From an uncultured Bacteroides sp. (lineage in GTDB: Bacteria > Bacteroidota > Bacteroidia > Bacteroidales > Bacteroidaceae), in the NCBI GenBank assembly GCA_948847595.1, contig CAQOGY010000004.1:241252-305251 (forward strand): DNA of 64,000 nt, in the 5' to 3' direction. The position numbers and the translations under genes were made by a program. Below are positions 28,811 to 35,944 of this stretch, one piece after another (position 1 is the stretch's first letter; the number at the start of each line of letters is the position of its first letter). The notes under the pieces were generated by a model, which saw only the letters and a list, made by a program, of their open reading frames with translations, was not told the origin of the DNA and ran no database searches.

Positions 28811-28952
28811 TCTCAATGTATTCTCATGCTTATGAGAAAAAGTTCTCACCGCAATGAGAAAAAGTTCTCACCGCAATGAGAAAAAATTCTCATACCTATG
28901 AGAAAAAATTCTCAAAGGCATGAGAATCTTTTCTCATAGGTGCGAGAATAAA
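28811..28952. repeat. 22-bp-period palindromic array, TGAGAA/TTCTCA type
   Basis: Five units start at 28833, 28855, 28877, 28899 and 28921, exactly 22 bp apart. Each is TGAGAA, 4 bases, TTCTCA and a 6-base linker. Degenerate units flank them at 28811 and 28943. Arms are invariant in the five central units, while spacers (AAAG, AAAA, TCTT) and linkers vary. The array lies between the convergent rhodanese gene and argF', 28 bases from the latter's stop. The layout is identical to the array at 20456-20571 although the arm sequence is different. Confidence 0.9.
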
Positions 28953-28980
28953 AGCAAGGTTTCATTCACAGATGTTCCGT

Positions 28981-29937
28981 TTATTCCAATCCCTCAATCA
29001 ATCTCTTCAAAACCACCGTAGCCGAGATTTCACGGTTGGCAGCTTCGGGGATAACGATAGACTGAGGACTTTCGATTACATCATCCGTAACGATCATATT
29101 TCTGCGAACAGGCAGGCAGTGCATAAAGAAAGCATTGTTGGTTACTGCCATCTGGCGGTCGCTGACTGTCCATTCACGGTCTTTGCTTAATATCTGACCG
29201 TAATTGTCGCCTGTATAGGCAGCCCAGTTCTTGGCGTATATAAAGTCTGCTCCTTCGAAAGCCTTCATCTGATCATATTCTACTTTGGCATTTCCTACGA
29301 ATTGCGGCGCCAGCTCATATCCTTCCGGGTGAGTGATAACGAAATCATAGTCAGTGGCATTCATCCACTCTGCAAAGGAGTTGGGAACAGCCTGTGGCAA
29401 TGGACGGGGATGTGGTGCCCAAGTCATTACGACTTTGGGACGTGCCGTCTTTTTATATTCCTCAATGGTGATTAAATCGGCAAAGCTCTGCAATGGGTGG
29501 CGGGTAGCTGCCTCCATCGAGAAGACAGGACGTCCGGAATATTGGATAAATTGATTCAGAATAGTCTCCTGATAGTCAAAATCGCGATCTTCGAAACGGG
29601 CAAAGGAACGTACTCCGATGATGTCACAATAACAACCCATCACAGGAATCGCTTCCAGCAGATGTTCCGGTTTGTCACCATCCATGATGACGCCACGTTC
29701 TGTTTCCAGTTTCCATGCACCTTGGTTGATGTCCAGCACCATTACATTCATTCCCAGATTAAGAGCTGCTTTCTGTGTGCTGAGGCGGGTACGGAGGCTG
29801 GAATTAAAGAAGATCATCATCAATGTCTTGTTTCGTCCCAACTCTACATATTTGAAGCGGTCTTTTTGAATTTCAAATGCTTCTGCAAGGGCTGATTTTA
29901 AATCGCCGATGTCCTGTACACAAGTAAATTTCTTCAT
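28981..29937 (-). CDS. argF': N-succinylornithine carbamoyltransferase
   Basis: This 318-residue transcarbamylase has the carbamoyl-phosphate loop FNSSLRTRLSTQKA, the HPLQSFADL motif and a FMHCLPVRRN loop at the active site. Proline 90, in GDKPEHLLEAIPV, is the residue known from the B. fragilis enzyme to favour N-succinyl- over N-acetylornithine. It therefore fits the Bacteroides arginine pathway through succinylated intermediates. The start at 29937 (MKKF) matches the family; a Met four codons upstream is possible. It is the last gene after proB and proA on the minus strand. Confidence 0.93.
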   Translation of the reverse strand: MKKFTCVQDIGDLKSALAEAFEIQKDRFKYVELGRNKTLMMIFFNSSLRTRLSTQKAALNLGMNVMVLDINQGAWKLETERGVIMDGDKPEHLLEAIPVMGCYCDIIGVRSFARFEDRDFDYQETILNQFIQYSGRPVFSMEAATRHPLQSFADLITIEEYKKTARPKVVMTWAPHPRPLPQAVPNSFAEWMNATDYDFVITHPEGYELAPQFVGNAKVEYDQMKAFEGADFIYAKNWAAYTGDNYGQILSKDREWTVSDRQMAVTNNAFFMHCLPVRRNMIVTDDVIESPQSIVIPEAANREISATVVLKRLIEGLE

Positions 29938-29990
29938 TTTATCTATCATTAATCGTTATTGTCCAATTGATCATTTGTCGTTTCCTCACT

Positions 29991-31244
29991 TTACCATCTG
30001 GTCTGTCCGTCGCCTTCGATCACCCATTTGTAGGAAGTGATTTCCTCTAATCCCATAGGACCGCGGGCATGCAGCTTTTGAGTACTGATGCCTATCTCGG
30101 CTCCCAGGCCGAATTGTGCACCGTCGGTGAAAGCGGTAGATACGTTAGTATATACGCATGCCGCATCTACTATCTTAGTAAACAAGGCGGCACGCTCTTT
30201 GTTTTCGGTCACGATACATTCGCTGTGCCTTGAACTGTTTTCCTGTATATGTCCCAGTGCGTCTTCAAAGCTTTTCACCGTTTTGACAGCCATCTTATAA
30301 TCCAGAAACTCTGTTCCGAAGCTTTCCGGGGTGGCAGGTTGCAGCAATTCAGCCGGATAATGTCCTTCCAGTGCCTGATAAGCCTGTGTATCTGCATAGA
30401 TAGTAACCTTGCTTTCTTTCAGTTGATCGCAGAGCGCAGGCAAATCCCCCAGACGTTTCTCATGAATGATGGTACAGTCGAGCGCATTGCAGACACTGAC
30501 ACGGCGTGTCTTGGCATTATGGATAATATCCGCTCCTTTCCGGGTATCTCCGAACTCATCAAAATAAGTGTGACAGATACCTGCTCCTGTTTCAATGACA
30601 GGAATCCGCGCATTCTCGCGCACGAAATTTATCAGATTGCTGCTTCCTCTTGGAATAATCAGGTCTACATAGCCTGTCGCATTCAGTAATGCTGCCGTAG
30701 CCTCTCTGTCTGCCGGGAGCAGTTCTACTATATGCGGGTTGACATGAAACTTTTCAAGTACCTTGTGAATGACACTGATAATGGCGCGGTTGGAATCGTC
30801 CGCGTCACTTCCACCTTTCAGGATACAGGCATTTCCGCTTTTCAGGCAAAGGGAAAAAACGTCGAAGCTGACATTAGGACGCGCTTCATAGATGATGCCT
30901 ATTACTCCGAAGGGGACACTGACTTTGGTCAGCTTCATTCCATTGGGGCGGGAGGTTTCCTTTAAAATCCTTCCCAGCGGGGAGGGGAGAGTGGCTACAT
31001 TACGTGTGTCGGCAGCGATGCCTTTCAGCCTCTCTTCCGTCAGTTTTAACCGGTCGTACTTCGGGTTACTCTTGTCCATCCGTGCCAGGTCCTTTTCATT
31101 TTCTGACAGGATAAAGGGTGTTTCGGCAATGGCAGCATCAGCGACCGCGTTCAGTATCTGATTGATGGTGTCGTCGCTCAGCAATGCCAATTCCCGGCTG
31201 GCAGCTTGTACAGCAGCGAAAGTTCCGTTTAAATTTGTAGTCAT
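29991..31244 (-). CDS. proA: Glutamate-5-semialdehyde dehydrogenase (gamma-glutamyl phosphate reductase)
   Basis: This 417-residue ProA catalyses the second proline step, NADPH-dependent reduction of gamma-glutamyl phosphate. Family landmarks are VPFGVIGIIYEARPNVSFDVFSLCLKSGN, LIIPRGSSNLINFVR, VCNALDCTIIHEKR with the catalytic cysteine, and the C-terminal ARGPMGLEEITSYKW. It lies 26 bases after proB and 53 before argF', so the three are one transcription unit. Confidence 0.96.
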   Translation of the reverse strand: MTTNLNGTFAAVQAASRELALLSDDTINQILNAVADAAIAETPFILSENEKDLARMDKSNPKYDRLKLTEERLKGIAADTRNVATLPSPLGRILKETSRPNGMKLTKVSVPFGVIGIIYEARPNVSFDVFSLCLKSGNACILKGGSDADDSNRAIISVIHKVLEKFHVNPHIVELLPADREATAALLNATGYVDLIIPRGSSNLINFVRENARIPVIETGAGICHTYFDEFGDTRKGADIIHNAKTRRVSVCNALDCTIIHEKRLGDLPALCDQLKESKVTIYADTQAYQALEGHYPAELLQPATPESFGTEFLDYKMAVKTVKSFEDALGHIQENSSRHSECIVTENKERAALFTKIVDAACVYTNVSTAFTDGAQFGLGAEIGISTQKLHARGPMGLEEITSYKWVIEGDGQTRW

Positions 31245-31270
31245 TTGCTCCTTTTTACGTTTTATGTTTT

Positions 31271-32353
31271 TTATTCGATATACAGATAGTCGTAATGTAC
31301 TACAGGCTTTTTGCCATGTTTGCCCATTGCTTCCCTGGCCTGTGCGGAGTCGCAGTTCGCTTTTCCTACACCAACCTGATTGCCCAGGAAGTCCATGATG
31401 CGTACAATATCGTCTTTCTCAAATTCGCCTTCGATGTGGGTGATTCCGACCGGAAGAATGCTGGCTGCCTTCTCCGAGCTGAGGATATCCGTGGCACATT
31501 CGTTAATATGAATTTCCCCTTTGGCGAATCCTTCGCTGTGGGCAATCCATTTCTTTACACTGGATACCGCTTCGGTGGAAGGGATAAAGCGCGTGCAAAC
31601 CGTATCGTCCGGCTGTTGCAACAAGTCTACGAGAATATTATCCCGTTTTCCGTTGGCGATGATGACCGTAATCCCTTCGTCGGCTACCTTGCGGGCGATA
31701 TTCGTTTTCGTCAGCATACCGCCACGACCGAAGCTCGATTTGGTAGCCTGGATATAGTTGGATAAATCCTTGCCATGCTCGATCTCCCGAATGACAGCGG
31801 AGGCAGGATCGGAGGGTGAACCGTTGTAGATTCCGTCTATGTTACTCAGGATAATCAGTGCCTGCGCATCCATCATGGAAGCGATCAGCCCGGAAAGTTC
31901 GTCATTGTCCGTGAACATAAGCTCGCTGACCGAAATCGTATCATTCTCATTGACGATGGGGATGACGCCGTTTTCGAGCATCACCGTCATACAGTTCTTC
32001 TGATTCAGATAATGGCGACGGGTACTGAAGTTCTCTTTGGTAGTCAGTACCTGACCTACCGCAATGCCGTGTTCACGGAAAAGCTCATAGTAGCGGTTTA
32101 TTAATTTAGCCTGTCCTACGGCGGAGAATAACTGGCGCTGGTCTACACTGTCGAGCTTTTTCTGCGGGTGTATCTCGCTGCGTCCCGAAGCAACAGCTCC
32201 CGAAGAAATAAGAATGATCTCTACTCCGGATTTATTTAATTCTGCTATCTGGTCAACGAGTGCCGACATACGGGTGACGTCCAATGTACCGTCACGGCGT
32301 GCCAATACGTTACTGCCTACTTTTACTGCTATTCGTGTAAACTCCTGTTTCAT
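31271..32353 (-). CDS. proB: Glutamate 5-kinase
   Basis: This 360-residue ProB phosphorylates glutamate in the first proline step. The amino-acid kinase domain starts IAVKVGSNVLARRDG and includes EIILISSGAVASGR, NENDTIS and GRGGMLTKTNIARKVADEG. A C-terminal PUA domain (about 275-355, ILPVGITHIEGEFEKDDIVRIMD) is the usual full-length form. It is the first gene of proB-proA-argF', with a consensus promoter upstream. Confidence 0.96.
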   Translation of the reverse strand: MKQEFTRIAVKVGSNVLARRDGTLDVTRMSALVDQIAELNKSGVEIILISSGAVASGRSEIHPQKKLDSVDQRQLFSAVGQAKLINRYYELFREHGIAVGQVLTTKENFSTRRHYLNQKNCMTVMLENGVIPIVNENDTISVSELMFTDNDELSGLIASMMDAQALIILSNIDGIYNGSPSDPASAVIREIEHGKDLSNYIQATKSSFGRGGMLTKTNIARKVADEGITVIIANGKRDNILVDLLQQPDDTVCTRFIPSTEAVSSVKKWIAHSEGFAKGEIHINECATDILSSEKAASILPVGITHIEGEFEKDDIVRIMDFLGNQVGVGKANCDSAQAREAMGKHGKKPVVHYDYLYIE

Positions 32354-32375
32354 CCTTACTAACGATTTGAAAGCA

Positions 32376-32408
32376 CAAATATAGAGCTTTTTGTCGATAT
32401 GTTACAAA
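32376..32408 (-). promoter_or_regulatory. Promoter of proB-proA-argF'
   Basis: Leftward TTTG (32408-32405) and TATATTTG (32383-32376) are 21 bases apart, fitting -33/-7, and lie 22 bases before the proB start. The box faces a divergent rightward TATCTTTG. Confidence 0.7.
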
Positions 32409-32425
32409 AACAGGCTGAAAAGAAT

Positions 32426-32433
32426 TATCTTTG
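32426..32433 (+). promoter_or_regulatory. Putative -7 element for the aminotransferase gene
   Basis: TATCTTTG matches TAnnTTTG, 25 bases before the ATG at 32459. The divergent proB promoter is immediately to the left. Confidence 0.55.
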
Positions 32434-32458
32434 CAGCCTGACAGATAAAAGAAAAACA

Positions 32459-33610
32459 ATGAAACATACGAATCCCCAAGTAGAACAAATGACCTCCTTT
32501 ATCGTGATGGATGTATTGGAGCGTGCAAATGAATTACAGAAACAAGGTGTGGACGTTATCCACCTGGAAGTCGGTGAGCCGGACTTTGACGTTCCGGCTT
32601 GTGTGGCGGAAGCTGCTAAGGCTGCCTACGACCGGCACCTCACACATTATACTCACTCTTTGGGGGATCCGGAGTTGCGTCGTGAAATAGCCGCTTTTTA
32701 TCAGCGTGAATATGGAGTCACTGTCGATCCGGATTGTATTGTCGTCACTTCCGGCTCTTCTCCGTCTATCCTTCTGGTCTTGATGCTGCTTTGTAACTCG
32801 GACAGTGAAGTGATTCTCTCCAATCCGGGGTATGCGTGTTATCGTAACTTCGTTTTGGCCGCTCAGGCAAAACCTGTCTTGGTGCCTCTGTCCGAAGAGA
32901 ATGGTTTGCAATATGATATAGAAGCGATCCGTAAGTGCGTTACTCCGCATACGGCTGGTATTTTTATTAATTCGCCGATGAATCCGACGGGTATGTTGCT
33001 GGATGAGAGTTTCCTGAAAAGTGTGGCATCTTTAGGTGTTCCTATTATTTCGGATGAGATTTATCACGGACTTGTATACGAAGGACGTGCGCATAGTATT
33101 CTGGAATATACGGATAAGGCTTTTGTCCTGAACGGATTTTCCAAACGATTTGCGATGACAGGGTTGCGTTTAGGTTATCTGATAGCACCGAAATCCTGTA
33201 TGCGTTCTTTGCAGAAGTTGCAGCAGAATCTGTTTATCTGTGCGTCCAGCATCGCCCAGCAAGCGGGGATTGCCGCATTACGACAGGCTGACTCGGATGT
33301 GGAACGGATGAAGCAGATCTATGATGAACGCCGCCGTTATATGATCAGTCGTCTTCGGGAAATGGGATTCGAGATCAAAGTTGAGCCTCAGGGTGCCTTT
33401 TATATTTTCGCTGATGCACGTAAGTTCACTACCGACTCTTATCGCTTTGCATTCGATGTTCTCGAAAATGCGCATGTCGGCATCACTCCCGGTATAGACT
33501 TTGGAACGGGAGGCGAAGGATATGTCCGTTTCTCCTATGCGAATTCGCTGGAGAGTATCCGGGAAGGACTGGACCGTATCAGTCAGTATCTTTCTCGTTG
33601 CGGCTTCTGA
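32459..33610 (+). CDS. PLP-dependent aminotransferase, class I/II
   Basis: This 383-residue fold-type I aminotransferase has VIHLEVGEPDFDVP near the N-terminus, the cofactor site VTSGSSPSILLVL, NSPMNPTGMLL, SDEIYHGLVYEG and the PLP-lysine loop LNGFSKRFAMTGLRLGY. The most similar groups are aspartate or aromatic aminotransferases; substrate specificity cannot be fixed by eye. The frame is open 20 codons upstream, but the ATG at 32459 sits correctly after the -7 element. Its last 32 bases overlap the convergent DUF2007 gene. Confidence 0.9.
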   Translation: MKHTNPQVEQMTSFIVMDVLERANELQKQGVDVIHLEVGEPDFDVPACVAEAAKAAYDRHLTHYTHSLGDPELRREIAAFYQREYGVTVDPDCIVVTSGSSPSILLVLMLLCNSDSEVILSNPGYACYRNFVLAAQAKPVLVPLSEENGLQYDIEAIRKCVTPHTAGIFINSPMNPTGMLLDESFLKSVASLGVPIISDEIYHGLVYEGRAHSILEYTDKAFVLNGFSKRFAMTGLRLGYLIAPKSCMRSLQKLQQNLFICASSIAQQAGIAALRQADSDVERMKQIYDERRRYMISRLREMGFEIKVEPQGAFYIFADARKFTTDSYRFAFDVLENAHVGITPGIDFGTGGEGYVRFSYANSLESIREGLDRISQYLSRCGF

Positions 33611-33812
33611 TCAGTTCAGTAGCGGCTTCGTACTGGTCTTCAGTGACCAGAACAGATACAGATGGAGCAATATAGGGGGCTAATGTCCCCATGATACCAT
33701 CTTTAATGACGCAGCGGATGTCATTACTTTCCAACAATCCCTTGATAATTTCTGCTTCCCATGGAGAACCGGAGAATACTTCTATGGCCCTGCTATAATC
33801 TTCTTCTTTCAT
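33579..33812 (-). CDS. DUF2007 family small protein
   Basis: This 77-residue protein matches the DUF2007 ('putative signal transducing protein') pattern: VFSGSPWEAEIIKGLLESNDIRC, then VSVLVTEDQYEAATELI. The family fold is a small alpha/beta domain related to PII-like signalling proteins, but no function is established. It ends inside the aminotransferase gene on the other strand (32-base overlap) and has its own TATATTTG promoter box. Confidence 0.85.
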   Translation of the reverse strand: MKEEDYSRAIEVFSGSPWEAEIIKGLLESNDIRCVIKDGIMGTLAPYIAPSVSVLVTEDQYEAATELIRSRNEKDTD

Positions 33813-33840
33813 AATCTTATGCTATTTGAGGTTATGTATA

Positions 33841-33848
33841 CAAATATA
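33841..33848 (-). promoter_or_regulatory. Putative -7 element for the DUF2007 gene
   Basis: Leftward TATATTTG, a consensus match, lies 28 bases before the DUF2007 start. No clear -33 element. Confidence 0.5.
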
Positions 33849-33885
33849 ACAAAAAAGAAGGAAAGATTGATCTGCTTTCCCATAT

Positions 33886-34728
33886 TTATTCGAGAGAAAT
33901 TCTTTTTACGTCGATTTGCTGGTTCAGGAAGGAAGAGGCCGATTCGACAAACTTCTCTTCCGCTTCTGTGGTGTAAAACAGACAACTGCCGTTTTGGGTA
34001 CATTTAGCATTCATCTCCGGATGTCTGCTCAGGTAGTCCTTCAGACTTTCGGCTACATATTCTCCTTGTGCGACAATACGGATATGCTTCGGAGTGTATT
34101 TTTGTATCTTAGGGAGCAAGATAGGATAATGCGTACAGCCCAGAATCATCGTGTCAATTTCAGGATCTTTGGATAGCAACTGGTCAATGTATTTCCGGAT
34201 GAAATAATCGGCCCCTTCGTTCTGTGATTCATTATTTTCCACTAGCGGTACCCACATGGGGCATGCTATTCCGTTCACTTGAATATCCGGGAATAGCTTA
34301 TGTATCTCTAATGGATACGATTCGGACTTGATGGTACCTGCTGTTGCCAGTACTCCGATATGACGGCTTTGAGTAATGTCGCCTATACACTCAACGGTAG
34401 GGCGGATAACTCCGAGTACACGGCGTTCAGGGTCAATGCCGGGCAAGTCATTCATTTGTATGCTGCGCAATGCTTTGGCAGAGGCTGTATTGCAGGCCAA
34501 GATAACGAGATGACATCCCATTTCAAACAATTTATTGACTGCCTGCAAAGTGAATTCGTATACGATTTCAAAAGAACGTGTGCCGTAAGGAGTGCGTGCA
34601 TTGTCTCCCAGATAGATATAATCATATTCCGGCAGCGCCTCTCTTATCTTGTTGAGGATAGTCAGCCCACCGTATCCGGAATCGAAAACTCCGATTGGCC
34701 CGGGTGTATGAGATAGATGTTGCTTCAT
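33886..34728 (-). CDS. murI: Glutamate racemase
   Basis: This 280-residue enzyme makes D-glutamate for peptidoglycan. Both catalytic cysteines are in place: ILACNTASAKAL and ILGCTHYPILLP. The N-terminus IGVFDSGYGGLTIL and the YLGDNARTPYG loop are family signatures. It is downstream of the bamA-ompH block but separated from it by a terminator and has its own TAACTTTG box, so it is probably expressed alone. Confidence 0.96.
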   Translation of the reverse strand: MKQHLSHTPGPIGVFDSGYGGLTILNKIREALPEYDYIYLGDNARTPYGTRSFEIVYEFTLQAVNKLFEMGCHLVILACNTASAKALRSIQMNDLPGIDPERRVLGVIRPTVECIGDITQSRHIGVLATAGTIKSESYPLEIHKLFPDIQVNGIACPMWVPLVENNESQNEGADYFIRKYIDQLLSKDPEIDTMILGCTHYPILLPKIQKYTPKHIRIVAQGEYVAESLKDYLSRHPEMNAKCTQNGSCLFYTTEAEEKFVESASSFLNQQIDVKRISLE

Positions 34729-34750
34729 GACGAGTGCGATTTTATATACG

Positions 34751-34758
34751 CAAAGTTA
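34751..34758 (-). promoter_or_regulatory. Putative -7 element for murI
   Basis: Leftward TAACTTTG fits TAnnTTTG, 22 bases before the murI start and just beyond the ompH terminator. Confidence 0.5.
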
Positions 34759-34764
34759 CATGAA

Positions 34765-34810
34765 AAAAGGGAAAGAGAAAGAAGTATGATCTTCTTTTCT
34801 CTTTCCCTTT
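34765..34810 (-). terminator. Terminator after the uppS-bamA-ompH operon
   Basis: GGGAAAGAGAAAGAAG and its inverse near 34791-34806 form a long purine/pyrimidine stem. Leftward it ends in a run of six T, 25 bases after the last ompH stop. Confidence 0.8.
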
Positions 34811-34834
34811 CGGTATTTTATAGCTTATAGCTTC

Positions 34835-35350
34835 TTATTTGATGCCGAGCTGTGTCTTTACCTTAGGAGTCAGATTAATACTTTGTGACTCATTAACGTA
34901 AGCAACCGGTGTTCTTGCAAGGTCGAAGATGTAGATTACGCCTTCGGCAGCACCTACCGCTTTAATTGCGTCGTCCAACTTTTTGTAGATAGGAGCCATT
35001 GCATCAGCCTGAGCCTTTTGCATCTGCTGTTGAGCTTCCTGCTGGAACTGCTCTTGTCTTTGCATCATATCCTGCAGTTCTTTTTGTCTTCTCTCAGCGA
35101 TGTTAGCAGGAAGAGAGTCCTTAGCGATAGCTTGCTGGAATTCCTGATATTTCTTGTTGAATTCTTCCTGAGTTCTTTGTAATTCGCTGGTCAGTTGTTT
35201 GTCTAGTGCTTCAATATCAGATTGTGCCTTAGCAAATTCAGGCATTGCTGAAACGATTTCCTGGGCATTAATATGACCGAATTTCAGATTTTGTGCAAAT
35301 ACACCCATTGGGAGTGCAAGCATCAATACAAGTGCAATTTTTTTTAGCAT
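34835..35350 (-). CDS. OmpH/Skp family periplasmic chaperone (second copy)
   Basis: This 171-residue protein has a signal peptide (LMLALPMGVFAQN) and an OmpH/Skp layout: FGHINAQEIVSAMPEFAKAQSDIEAL, then a long coiled coil rich in Q, E and K (residues about 45-120), then a return strand VIYIFDLARTPVAYVNES. Skp-type chaperones hold unfolded outer membrane proteins for BamA. It is 55 bases after a paralogue of the same length; tandem copies after bamA are common in Bacteroidetes. Confidence 0.92.
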   Translation of the reverse strand: MLKKIALVLMLALPMGVFAQNLKFGHINAQEIVSAMPEFAKAQSDIEALDKQLTSELQRTQEEFNKKYQEFQQAIAKDSLPANIAERRQKELQDMMQRQEQFQQEAQQQMQKAQADAMAPIYKKLDDAIKAVGAAEGVIYIFDLARTPVAYVNESQSINLTPKVKTQLGIK

Positions 35351-35405
35351 AGTTCTATAATTTATTTGAATGATTTTTAGTTATTTTCGATGCAAATGTA
35401 TGAAA

Positions 35406-35921
35406 TTAATTTGAATATCCTAATTTTCTCAGCACTTCATCACTAATATCAATACGTGGATTGCCAAAAATGATGCCTGCAGCAGAGGCTCTGTCAAGTA
35501 CAAGGTCGTATCCGTGTAGTTGCGACAGTTCCTTTACGGCACCATAGATTTCATCCTGAATAGGATTAATCAGCTTCTCCTGCATCTTAGCGAGTTCGCC
35601 TTCCGGACCGAAGTATTTGCGCTTCAGTTCGGCAGCGGATTTCTCTTTCGCTACAATTTCATCTTCCTTCTTAGTCTTCTGAGCCGCAGAGAGAGTAGAG
35701 GACTGAGCTTGATAGTCCTGGAACATCTTCTGTGCTTCCTTGGCAATTACCTCCACTTCGCTTTGATATTTCTTCGTAGCTTCCTGCAATTGCTCATTAG
35801 CGCTTTGATATGCCGGAATATTTTTCAGAATATATTCCGTATCGATCAATGCAAATTTTTGTGCACTAGCTGCCATACTGATGGCAAACAGTAACATAAT
35901 GGATAGAACAGACTTTCTCAT
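35406..35921 (-). CDS. OmpH/Skp family periplasmic chaperone (first copy)
   Basis: This is a 171-residue secreted protein with signal peptide (LFAISMAASAQK), FALIDTEYILKNIPAYQSANEQL and a coiled-coil arm with KYQSEVEVIAKEAQKMFQDYQ. The C-terminus YDLVLDRASAAGIIFGNPRIDISDEVLRKLG is the usual Bacteroidetes form. It is 23 bases after bamA, whose substrates it would chaperone in the periplasm. Confidence 0.93.
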   Translation of the reverse strand: MRKSVLSIMLLFAISMAASAQKFALIDTEYILKNIPAYQSANEQLQEATKKYQSEVEVIAKEAQKMFQDYQAQSSTLSAAQKTKKEDEIVAKEKSAAELKRKYFGPEGELAKMQEKLINPIQDEIYGAVKELSQLHGYDLVLDRASAAGIIFGNPRIDISDEVLRKLGYSN

Positions 35922-35944
35922 GACGTTTAGTTTTTAGTTTTATA

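Noticed and set aside
20456..28952. The 22-bp arrays as CRISPR
   Set aside because: Repeats are too short, spacers are 6 bases, the units are internally palindromic and there are no cas genes.
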